Source: Delphinapterus leucas (lineage: Eukaryota > Chordata > Mammalia > Artiodactyla > Monodontidae). Taken from it: a stretch of 64,000 nucleotides of DNA. The stretch is taken from NCBI RefSeq assembly GCF_002288925.2, contig NW_022098021.1, positions 2,891,974-2,955,973 of the forward strand, in the 5' to 3' direction. How positions within the stretch are numbered: the first letter of the stretch is position 1; each line of letters starts with the position of its first letter. This document shows positions 21,692 through 33,600 of the stretch, piece after piece. The notes below the pieces were generated by a model, which saw only the letters and a program-made list of their open reading frames with translations, made no database searches and had not been told where the DNA came from. The position numbers and the translations under genes were made by a program.

Positions 21692-24600
21692 CTGATGCAG
21701 GGGTGGGGAGGGCAGAGGGCCACGGACTCAGCGCCGGCCGCAGCCCAAAGGGAAAAGCAAGTGCCGGTCCCCACGCCCCAGGCCGACCCTCCAGTCACCT
21801 CCCCCAGAGGGGCCCCGAACGGCCATCCTGACACACTCAGACCCTGTGTGCTGATCGGGACACAGACTACCGCACTGAATCCTCACTTAAAACCCTCCCA
21901 GGACAGTACCGTGACAGCCAAGTGACCGGGAAGGAAACAGAAACCCAGGGCCACTGTGTAAATTTCACCGGCAGGGCTGGATCTGGATGTCTGTGTGGGA
22001 TGAGAAGCAGTGGCGTGCCTTCTATGAGAGCCTGGAGCTCACACTGCTTGCCACTTACGGGACGCAATGATTTGGTTCCTCTGAGCCTCAGTTTTCCAAT
22101 GTCTAAGACGGGGTAACGGTGCCCACTGGGTCGTTATGAGAATTAAATGAGTGAATGTAAGTAACGTGCCTAGAGTAGTGCCCTGACACCTCATCGAATC
22201 AACCAACACTGTTTCTTTGCAGCTGGCATATAAAACCTGTGCACAGGCGGTCAGAGAGCTGTGTTAAATTAGCTACGAGACCACGCGCTGACTGTGAAAG
22301 TCAGCATGGAGAGAGGAGAGAGTGGGAGTTTGGGAAGAAGAGAGGCCTCCGTCCACAATCCCTCCCTGCCCCTGACCTGCCACAAGGCTCTCCTCCTCTT
22401 CCAGGGCGGCAGAGAGGATGACATGGGAGAACTCATGGAAAGTGCAGGACAGGTGACCCCCAGAAGCATGAGAGCTCCTTCAAACTAGCTGCCTGGCCGC
22501 TGAGCCAGTGATCCTTGGAAGATATGGACGGGAACTAGTGGATCCCAATAAACTGGTATTTACCAGTCACCTGCCATCCAAAGTGGAGATGCAAGAAATA
22601 CTTAAAATGAGATTTTCTGCCTTGAAGATATCCGTTAACTTAGCGTGGGGGGGGGGGGGGGGGGGGGGCGGCACGGAATTCTGCATTTGAGCAGAGGAAG
22701 CAGGGCTTTGCTACATGCTGTTCTGGTAATAAATTCTTCTCGGCCCATCAGTCCTGGGCTCAACTGCTCCTTGTTTTTGCATTTTCGGGTAGGAAAATAC
22801 CCAATGGGATAAATTTCACGTGAATAAAGTTTGCAGAAATACAACATGTCGTTTTGGAATAAGAACCCTTACTGTTTCATTTCTGTTGGGCTAGAATATT
22901 TGTACTATGCATGTGTGGACTCTGGGGTCCGTGTCCCGGGCCTTGGTATTTTGTAAGAGCTGCCCAGGTCATTCCCACAGAATGTGCCTGTGGGGTAGAG
23001 AATCCAGGCTCTAAAGAAGCCAGAGGATCTTCTTTTGCTTTCGCTCCCTGCTTGACACAGTGAACTTTCACATCTTTTTTCTCATCTGAACTAGGACATG
23101 CCTTCAGCTGACAAGCAGTCTGGGGTTGGAGATTTCCTCCTCACATGCCCGAGACTCCTGGGCTGGTTGGCCTGTGGATGGATAATCCCTCCCTCCGCAG
23201 GGGGGAAGCTCAGAGGGCAGGGCAGGGGGGTCTAGAAGCTCCTCGGCCCCAAGTCAAACACCTTGTACAGACTGCTCTTCAAACGGAAGCACGCACTAAA
23301 GCAGGTGCAGAACCAAATGCAGATTTGGTTTGTAAACCGTCCGCTGCTCTGAACTATCATCTTGTTTTACACACACTTCTCTCCTTCACTAAGAGTCGGT
23401 CACACCTAACAGCTTTGGGCGTTTCTCCCCATTTTAATTCCAGTACTGACATACACACACTGAAGAGGTGAAAAACATTCTTCAAAATTTACCTTTTGAC
23501 TTTCCATGTCCTGCCTTTTGAGCATTTAACATGGCAAGTTTCTTCTGATTTTCTGAAATTTCCATTCCTGTATTTAGAAACAAATGTGATATGTATTCAA
23601 AACAAGTGAAAACGTTTCAGAATAAAACCTGCACCGAACCCACATTAACCCTGAGGTCTGCTCCATAACCCAAAGCAAAGAGCCTTAATCCTTCAGGAAG
23701 TAAGTATAAGGGGTTGAAGAGGGTGGAGAAGGAGGAGGATTATCACCAGGATGGCCACACCACCATTCTCCCTACCGGGACACGTGAAGAGTGACAACCC
23801 GCCTTCTAAGAGTGGGCTGGTGCCTTCAGCCTCAGTTTCCTCATCTGTGAAATGGGTCCAACAATAGGACCCACGGCACACCTGTCCCTGTTGGTCTTGT
23901 AAGCAGGTTTAGGAATATCAGGACCTGCAGTTCCCTGGTTTTTTCCCCGCGGGGGGTGAACCGGGAGAGGCAGGGGAAGGGCCAAGACCCCAGGGCTCAC
24001 CCATCGCCCGGTCCTCCTGCACCCGCCTGCGCTCGTCCCTGCAGGCCTGCAGCCACCGTGCCTTGTCCTCAGGCTTCTTGGCACAGAACAGGTGCGCCTC
24101 ATCACCCGTCCTGCTGACCAGCTTGAAGGCGTTTCTGACGCCGAGGGTGCGGGCACCGTCGCGGCCGTCCTCCAGGTCCACGAGTTCCACGGCGTCCATG
24201 TCTGTGCTGCCGCGGTAGTAGAGCACGTCCCTCCGCAGCAGGTCTTTCTTGCAGGCCACCAGCTGGTGGTCAAACAGGAAGAACGTCCGCTGCTGGCTCT
24301 TGCCCTGCCGGGTGACCCTGGTCAGCTCCCCGGAGTGGATCAGCTCCGAGCTGCGCTCGAGGATGTCCTGGCCCTGGAGGGAAGGGTGGACACATGTCCT
24401 GAGGTGCCCCGACACGAGGTCTTAGGGTACCGGGCATCGGGTGGAGCTGGGGGGGGAAGGCCCTGGCACGAATCCCCACGGGCGGGCCAGTTACACGAGG
24501 CCCACACGCAGGGCAAGGCCTCAAAGGCCAGTCAGACCTTGGGCAGGAAAACTCTTCTCTCTTTTCCCTATTCCATGGGAAAATGTGATTGAGCCCCTAT

Positions 24601-27600
24601 GTTACCTGAGGGGTCTCCCTTATCAGAAAGATCTGGTGAAAAATTCTGGATGGGTGGGATCCAATCAGGATCCGAAATGGCAGCTGGCCTGGACCGACCC
24701 CCGAGAACAAGGAGACCCCCTGTGGCTAGGGACTCAGTGCTGCAGACTTGGGGGGCTTCTATGCAGCTCCCCGGCATAACTAGCTCAGGGTCTTGGAAAC
24801 AAGAGGCCAGATGGCAAGCTGCCAGCAAGAAATTGGTAAACTTCTGACAAGAAGTTATCCCCTAAATGTCAGAATCCAAGAACAGGAGGAGAAACACCCT
24901 TCTGCAATATTTAGGTCGGCTCTAATCCAGTGTAACTTTGTGGTATCTGCTATGACACTGGCCTTTGATTGTAAGATTTTACCCTCCTCTAGTCCCGGTT
25001 ATACACAATAGTTTTTGGAGGCAAAAGATCTCGACTCTGAAAGAGCTTTTCTATTTACTTGCCTACAGCGATTCTGTGCCCTGGATTCTTGGCTCACAGG
25101 AGACTTAGATCCACGGACCCCAAGGTCCCAGCTGAACTCCCAGAGTCCATGAGGGCCTTGAAAGAAGAGTATTTCTCTCCAGTGCTCACTGCGGTCACCT
25201 GCTTTAGTTAAAAACCTAACCTCTCCATCCAAACTTTCACAATCCTTGGGGAGAGTGAGCTCTGACCAATTGATCTGATGCAGGATGGCCCTTCCTGTGT
25301 CTGAAAGCCATCTGAACAACGTGAGCTATTGTCCTCGGTGACGGCCTCAGGTGCAGTGGTCCGTGGGTCCCATTCTGCTCCCTCACCTTTCTGTGCTTCA
25401 GTTTCCCCATCTGTTAAATGGGGTAATAATAGTTCCTACTTCATAGGACTATTGAGAGGGTTAAATGAGTTCACATATTTAAACGACTCAGACCAGTGCC
25501 AGGCATGTGTGAACACAGTACAAGCACTAGCTACTGTCACTGCTGTTTTAATAAATAAAAGCGTGTGTGTGTACGTGTGCGCCACTAGGCCATCGCCACA
25601 GGCTGTGTATCAAGTGCTCCGTGGCACCGTCTTACGCGATCCTCACAACAGCCCTACGAGATAGGTAATGTTTCCCTCCCCATCATACAGATGGATTATC
25701 AACCTCGCCCAGATCATACAGGAGTCACACTCCCACCATGACATAACCTGCACTCTGAGGGTTCTCCAGCTGCTCTCACGGAGCCCACAGTCAAGCAGGA
25801 GAGACAGGCTGTACGCAACAAATTGGTCACAGACGCTCTTCAGAGCACTCCCTGGAGGAGGTGGAGGGTAAAGCGTTTGACTGCTAGCTTTAACAGCGTG
25901 CATCAAAATATCATGCCATTAAAGCCAAGAGCACAGGGCGCCAATCACGGGACACAAAGTGGGCCATCGCCTTAGACGACCACAGGTCGGGGGTGTGTGG
26001 GTCGAGATGGGCGCTGAGCGGGGAGGGTTCCCAGGTGCCCCGCGCCCACGATGGACCACAGGTAGGGGGTGGGCTTCCACGTACCTCCCAGCCCACGATG
26101 GACACCTGCCACCGTGCTATCTTGTCTATGCTTTCCAGCTTGCGTTTTCGCTCATTGATCAAACAGGCGACGTTCTTCATGGCCTCGTACGCTGCCTTTA
26201 TGTTCCTGTAATCGCTGCAAAGTGAGGGGTTAATTTTAACCACGTAATGGGCACCTTGCAAATGAGGACCTACGAAATAATACATTCCATCTGTGACTGT
26301 GCACTGACAGTCTAGACAAGATGGCCTTTAAACAACAGCCATTGTTCCCCTTCCCTTGTTCCTTCGTGAATAGGCTACAGTTCGCAGAGGTTAAGGGAGC
26401 CGACCGAATGCCACCCAGAATTCTGTGGAATAAGAATGTTGTCGTTCGTTTCCCAGAAGCCACAGTGAAATGAAGCAAAGGTCACAAGAAATAAGTTTTA
26501 GTCACAGTGATGACGGATTATTTTCATTAATAAAGAAAAGACAGGCCTCTGTTATTGCTCTAATCCTCATAGAGCTAGTTCTGCCATATAAAGTACTTTA
26601 ATGATCCCCACCCATTCTCAAGAGGGGTGATTTGCTCTGAGTCAGGAAAGGAGGGGAGGACACAAGTGAGTTACGTAACTGCGGACACGACATTTCCCTC
26701 ATCCACGCAGCTTTACTTCTGGTGCTTTCTACCGGCCACAGTCAAATCAGACTCACATGTCTCCCCCAGCAGCTCCTCTAACCCTGGAGGCACCAGGAAA
26801 ACTGAAGCTCCGATCTGCACACAGGCTGCCAGAGAGTGTGTCTGGGGCCGGAAACGTTTACGTTCAAGTCTCGCTTCACGTTAACAATTCAGGGACACGT
26901 AAACCGGTTGCCCAGCTAATGAGCTAAGTCTTTTTTTTCTTCCCCACACTTTCCTGTGTCTTCCAGGACACACAGAGCCTCTGGGTCTCAGGTGGACTGG
27001 ATTGCAGTCCTCCTGCACAGCCAGGAAAAAAAAGCCTTGGGAGCAGACTCTGCTGCCTATGTACCAAACACCGCTCATCTCCACTCCTGGGGGGTCCCTG
27101 GGCATCCCCGCTACCCCATTCCTGGACAGACCAGACCCCACTGTCTGCAGACAGAAGCGGAGCAGAAAAGAAGAACAAAGTGACACACAGGGGCTGCCAA
27201 AATAATGGGAGCAAACACCCCCTCAGAAAGGGCTCCAGCAATGAAGAAAGTGTGCAAAAGAATTGTACGTTTTCCCCACAAGTTTTTCTGTACAATTCCA
27301 GGAAAGAGGGAGAGTGTAATGGTTTTTTAAAATATTTCGTTTTGTTTTACTTCAGACGAGGAAACGGGCTTTTTGTCATTTCTTTTAAAATGATTTGTTT
27401 TGAAACAATCAGGCTATGCGGATGCCTCACAGCGAAAAACGCCCTTAAAAGAGGGAAACTAAGTGCTGACGGTGATGCGGACACTCCTGGCGTAGCTTCG
27501 CTGTCTTTCGAGATGTTCTGCTTCTTGATTTGCTTATTTATTTTCTCAGGTTCCTCATCACGATGACTTTTTATTTTTTAAAAAATGTCTTCAAATTTGT

Positions 27601-30600
27601 GACTCGCTTGACTTTGCTATTTTCTTTCTGTCCAAGTTTTCTGATTTTTCCATCAGAAAAAGAAAAACATAGCTCTTTCCTTTTATCTATTTCAATCAAC
27701 TCCTTTCTCTTATTCCTTTCACCTTAATTCTTGAAACTAACATCATCATCTGGGTATATTGTTTAGCGACCCAGCTCTTTCTTTCGACCTTCCGATCTAA
27801 TTGCGAAAAGACCCCTGTCCCAGCCCCGTCTCTCCGCAGGAGTCCAGGCGCAGAGGACAGAAGAATGACCCGTCCCCCGCATCCTCCGGAGCAGGCGCTG
27901 CCGTGGAGAATCCCACTGCTCTCGGGGCAACAGTTAGATGTTGAAACCCAGAGCCGTGCCGTGTGCTGCAGCGGATTTCCTCTGGGCACGATTTCTCCCC
28001 GCTCCCTTTTCTCACTAGACCCCTTCAAGACTGTCCTTCCAAGGGCCGCAGGTGGAGTGAAAGCTCTGTGCCGTGACACGGATGTCACGGATGAGGTCTG
28101 GTTCTCATCGAAAACAAAAAGCTTTGTTCTAAAGCCTTGCTGGACGACGGCTGCGTCCCCACTGGCCAGTCGTGGTCTGCTGAGAACACAGCGAGGACCC
28201 CACGGCTGCCGGCGAAAGGGGCCCTGCGGTGGAGACCCTTCCCCACATCTCAGAGAGGGGGCAGGCCTGCTCCAACACATGATGGATGACAGCTCACGTA
28301 CAATCACAGCACGATCAGATGTGGTTCTGTGTATGCGGGGAAGCGATGAGTTGCTACTCGGTAAGCAGAGGTCAATATTTTTGGGTCCCTCAGAAGAATT
28401 CACAAAGTAAGCCCCAAAGGGAGATGGAGCATTCAGGTAACCATGACGAGAAGCCCTATGCTCAGAGCCAGAGGGAACAGGGTGGATGGGATCAGGAGAC
28501 AGAACAAGCACCGAGCCGGACCAGAAAGGGCTCAGAGCCCAACAGGATCTCAGGAGGATGTGTCCCCCCAGTGGAGCCCACACACTACAGTACAGCCTTG
28601 AGACTCCCTGCTCTGTTTCAGAGTTCAAATTTTTCTGTGTCCTCACCCCTCTGTGAAGGAACTTTTTGTTCCAGCATATAACACAGCCAGCCCTGCACAC
28701 CTAGGGGTTCTGCATCCGTGATTCAACCAACCGCAGATTGAAAATATTTGGGAAAAAGATCCCAGAAAGCTCCAAAGAGCAAAACTTGAATTTGCCACAG
28801 GCCAGTAACTACTTACACAGCATTTACATTGTATTTATAACTATTTACATCGCACTAGATATCAGGAGTAATCCAGAGAGGGGGTAAACTACGTGGAAAG
28901 CTGCGCACGGGTTACATGTAAACACTGAGCCATTTTCTATAAGGGACTTGAGCATCCTCAGATTTTAGTGTCCAGGGGCCCTGAAGCCAATCTCCTCGGA
29001 TACCAAGGGCTGACTGTACCACTCTGAGGGTGAGCTGGCCTGAAATATCTTAAGGATAAATAAGAGGAAAGAAAATATTTCTGAAACTGTATTCACACCA
29101 GTCTATTTTTTTAAATTGTTTTTATTCACTACTGAGTAGCTACAAAAGAGTATTTATAAAACACATGTCAATTATAATGACAGACAACACAATAAAAATC
29201 CCCCACCTGCTCATGACACGCTTTAAGAATTAATTCTTATTTTCTAATCTCTCTAGAAATGGATATTCGGGAGGCTCTTCAATGACCCCATTTCAGTAGT
29301 TAACAACCTTAAACTTTCTAAACGACCTGGAAACGTCTTCCCGACAGCTGACTGAGAGCACCAGGAGGGCACCGCAGCCCTCCCCGCCCCCCGCCCCCGC
29401 CCCGTCACCGCTGCCCCGCGCCCCACTGCTCGCTGCCCCCCCACCCCGCCCACCGCTGCACACCGCCCCGCCTCCGGCCCCCGCCCCGCCCCCCGCGTGC
29501 CGGCATCCAGGGGAAGCCCCTCCCCTGCACCCGCCCCCAGGCGCCCTGCAGCAGCTTCACGCGGCTGCCTCACCTGTGCTCCCGCGCGGTGTACTTGAGC
29601 AGCTCGGCCAGCTGCAGCGGGTACTTGCAGATCTTCTGCACGGGCGTCAGCAGGAAGCCGTCAATGGCGATGTCGATCATCTGCTGGAGCAGGCGGCAGG
29701 CCTCGAAGAAGTGTCGGTAGCGGCCCTGCTTCATCAGGCCCGCCAGCTCGGCGCAGGCGCCCGGGTGGTTGTTGCAGTACTCGGAGTAGATGGCGAAGCC
29801 TTCTTGCTGGGAAGCGGGGGCACAGCTCTGTCAGGACAGGGCGGCTCTGGACCCTGACGAGGATGGACAACACCCAGCGCCTCCCCCCCCCCCACCCCCA
29901 GGGAGGTTCCTGGACAGGGGGCCCCGTGGGAAGGGGCCACGTCCAGACCCTGGGGGTGGAGGGAGAGGCTGCCGAGGACGCAGAGTCCCGGCCCACGCCA
30001 GGCCCCTTCCACAGACCCTGAAAGGGCGTGTCGGGCGCACAGGCCGCCCTGGGGAGCGGCACCCTCTGTGTCACCCCCTGTGTCGCCTGATCCAGGAGAA
30101 GAGGGAGGTGCTGTCCCTGCGCCTGGCTGCCGCCTGTTCTTTCTCCTCTCCCGGGCAGGTGGGCGCAAAGCCCCATCTCCTGGTCACAGGTCTCCTTCCC
30201 ACCCTGCCACCTGCCATCCACGTAGGGGCCACCTCCTCCCCTCCCCCTCCCCTCCCCCCTCCTCCTCCCCTCCCCCCTCCTCCTCCCCTCCCCCCTCCTC
30301 CTCCAGGCTGCCCCACCCCCCGGGATTCCGAGGGGGCCCCTCCCAGCCCCCTGAGGCTCCTCAGCCCCAAGGCCGCCTCCTTCACACAGGTCCACCTGCC
30401 CGCAGCTGCGGTGTCTTCGGCCTGGGTCCTACCCCAGTTTATACCTGGCTGTCCTCTGGCTCACCACCTCTCCAGCCAAACCCCTCTTTCTGCGTCCCTG
30501 ATGCTGTCACCCTCGCCCAGGCCCACCTCCCTGTTTCCCCAGAAGCAGTGACACCTCTGTCCCCAAGCTAGGCTCTCCTGTCCTCCACAGCAAGATCCGC

Positions 30601-33600
30601 GTGCCACTCTGCAGCCTCACCTTGGCTGACCTGGAAGCTTCTCTCCTACGACTTGTTCCCGTGAACCTCCTGCTCTGGCCAAACAGTTCTCCTACGAAGC
30701 CCCAAACAGGCCCAGAGCCGTCACGGGCCCACCCCTCCAGCTGGAGATGGCCACCAGCAACAGCGTCTCCAGCCGTTTAAAGACAGTCCACCCGAGGATC
30801 GGCCCGGCCCCCATTCCACAGCCACTGTAACGCTGCTGGGCCCAGAGGAGCGAGTGCTACACTAGCCCGGTCACTGGTGTTAGCACTACCGGTACTGCGC
30901 CCTGACCATTCTGGCTGGGGACGGAATCTTCTTGCTCTGAAATCTGTTGTATTAAAAAGTGACAGTCAGTCGCCAGTGAGCGAGCTCAGCCCAGCTTCAG
31001 GAGACTGTTCTGAGGCAGGTACAGGCTTGGGTCCCAGAGCCGCACGCCTCTGGCCTGAATCCACTTCTGCCAATCACTCATGTGTGACGCTGCGTCACTT
31101 ACTCTCTGGGTGAAGCCTGGCTCCTGCATCTGGAACGTGGGGAAGATAATCATGCCTGCGGCACAGCAGTACGGGAGCTGGCATACAGCCCCGAACACAG
31201 CGATCAACGCTGCCTATTAATATAATAGACACCTGGTAGGTACTACTAGAAACTACCCCAAATACAACCCCTAAGTCGAAACTGCATAAAATGGAAAAGA
31301 TTTTGAAATAACGGACTCGGGGCACTCAGATAAAGACCAACCACGTACAGCAGTCCCCTTAGCCTCCGTCCTGCAGGAAATTAATCTAGCGAACAAAGGA
31401 AGAAATGAAACAAAGTGGAGCAAAACAAAAAGGACCCCTGCGCTTCAGCGAGAAACATTTCAAAATGAGTTAGCCGGACGCTATCAGTAAGAAGTGGAGG
31501 GCGACGTACATGTTCAAGAAAGCAGGACCCTATTTCACTCAGGTGAGGTTCCTCTTGATTGTATTGTTTCTCAAGGTCTTTCAGGAACTTTCTTTGGAAT
31601 TTGTAAATATCTTCAATGTTTCCAAAAATGGTGGCGAGCTGTGCGACCGTGAACATCGCCGTGTGCTTGCGACACTGTCGAATGTAGCCCTACAAAATAG
31701 GAAAGTGATGCTTGGTTTCAAATATTAGAGCTCAAAAATTGGTACTGTCACACTTCTTCTAAACTCTTAAGATAACCATTCTCTCATTCCTAAGTGCATT
31801 TCACAGCCGAGAAGGCCTATCCAATACAGATGCCATCGCTGGCTGAGCCGCTCAGGGAGCAACGCTCACTGTCACGGCCCAGAGCCAAGAACGGCTTAGC
31901 TGAGGGTTCCACCGTCACCCAGTTTCTACAGGAAACAACACAGGTCCGTAGACATCTAATCTGAGGCCTAATCGGAGCACCACTAATTCTCTACGCCCAA
32001 TGCCCTGCTTGTACGCGGCTTGGGTAGGATAAGGGGGTAGGAAGGAAAGGCCATAAAAACGTGTAACAATTATGCCCAGATGGGCACCGCGTAATTACAC
32101 AGACTGAACTGACTATACGGTAAAACACAGACCACTGACTCTTGGGGATGAATTTTAACAGGCTATAGGCCAGCAGGTCTGGTTTACGTCTGGGCTTCCT
32201 CATCCGTAATGGGGGCGCGTGAGTGTCATGGGGTCGAGTTAAGCCGGTGAAGGGCACGGTCGTGCTCAACAGGTATCAGCAGTGACTGTTTCCCTAAAAT
32301 GCCACTTCAGAGGAACTCCCTCAACTGCAGGTTCACACGGAACAAGACGGCTGCCACAAATACGCCCAAGCCAGGGGGTCCTCATCTGGGGGTCAGTGGG
32401 GCGGGGGGAGCGCGGCCCGCACTTGGCCTGCCTCCTGCTGGACCCTCCGCAGCTGCACGGAAGGTGCAGGCACCAGCACTCACGGCCAGGACGCCGGGGT
32501 GACCCGCGGGGCGCACGACGGTCTAGGGAAACGCTCTACAGAATCCACAGAATTGAAAACACCACAGGGGAGAGACTCGGCTGCTGAGCGGGACCCCAGA
32601 CCCTGCAGGACAGAGCCCGGGACGTCGCCAGACGCCCGCATCTGCATGACTCGGGGTCTCGCTGTGCGCCAGAGATGAGAGGCAGTGGCTGGTGGACGGT
32701 GACAAACCTTTGGTTCTTCGCAGTCAGCTGGGTCTCACTTACAGGTGCCGCCTCCCCTGAATGTCACTCCCTCTGAGTACCCGTGGCAGCTAAGTCCCGC
32801 AAGGAGGTCGCCGCATCTCACCCTGAAGACGGCCGGCCGCTCACGCTGCCCGGGGTGGACCAGCATCTGGTGAGCGAGTGGCCTGTACAGGGACCACAGG
32901 CGGGGGTGGCGACGGGGCTCCAGGAACACGCGTGCGCAGAGGGTCTGGCTGGGCGCGGAGCGGCCACACGGCACGGCACGCGGTGCCACGAGGCCCCCAA
33001 GCTCACCTCGCAGATGTCCCGGAGGTGCTTGATGTATACCCGCTCGGTGTCCATGATCTCCTGGATGACGTTGGTCCGCATCTGCTGCTTGCTCTCGGGG
33101 TGCTTGTGGCGGCCCCGGCCCGCGTCCTCCACCGGCTCCTCGCCCGGGGTGCCGCTGGAGCCCTCCGCCAGCTCCTCCTGGTTGACCCGCAGCTGCGGTC
33201 ACACGCAGGGCACAGGTCAGCGGGGCGGCACCCGGCCCGCCCCCGGTTTCCACTCCCCGGGGACGGTGAGGAGGGTAGCGGGGGGAGGGGCGCGCCGGGC
33301 ACGCACGGCCGAGCTGAGCATCGCAAACGCAGCGGCGGCGCCAGCCGCCCCGCTGACCCCGGTGGGAATTCTCCCTTCCCACACCCCAGCGTCTAGGAGG
33401 TCTGGTTCAAAGGATGACGAGGGGACAGTGGCTCTTGCCCCTGAGGCCCCAGAGGCAGGAAGACACTCACTCGGACGAAGCTGGCGGGGAACCAGGCCTC
33501 CCTGTCCGCGCTGCGGCCCCACCACCAGTCCTTGTGGGAGGCTTCCAGGACCTGGATGACGTCCCCGGCCTTGAAGCCCAGCTCCTGCTCGTCCATGGTC

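Larger units (their letters stand above)
21692..23492 (-). other. SPATA13: SPATA13 intron before the terminal exon
   Basis: Contains a MIR fragment (about 22078-22200) and a pure 22-base G run (22647-22668). No other exon is recognised. Confidence 0.7.
24374..26084 (-). other. SPATA13: SPATA13 intron between DH-end and PH exons
   Basis: Contains two MIR pieces (25375-25520 minus, about 25600-25710 plus). The 24600-25330 stretch looks like decayed interspersed sequence, but I cannot assign it. Confidence 0.65.
26215..29573 (-). other. SPATA13: SPATA13 intron within the DH domain
   Basis: Contains a Tigger-type element (28690-29022) and, next to the upstream exon, a strongly C-rich block (about 29370-29520). 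A 334-codon minus-strand frame (27696-28700) lies in it but has no recognisable family and overlaps a 181-codon frame on the other strand; not called a gene. Confidence 0.65.

Noticed and set aside
24600..25330. Suspected retroviral internal sequence in the SPATA13 intron
   Set aside because: It has a repeat-like feel but no pol, gag or env motif and no LTR could be recognised.
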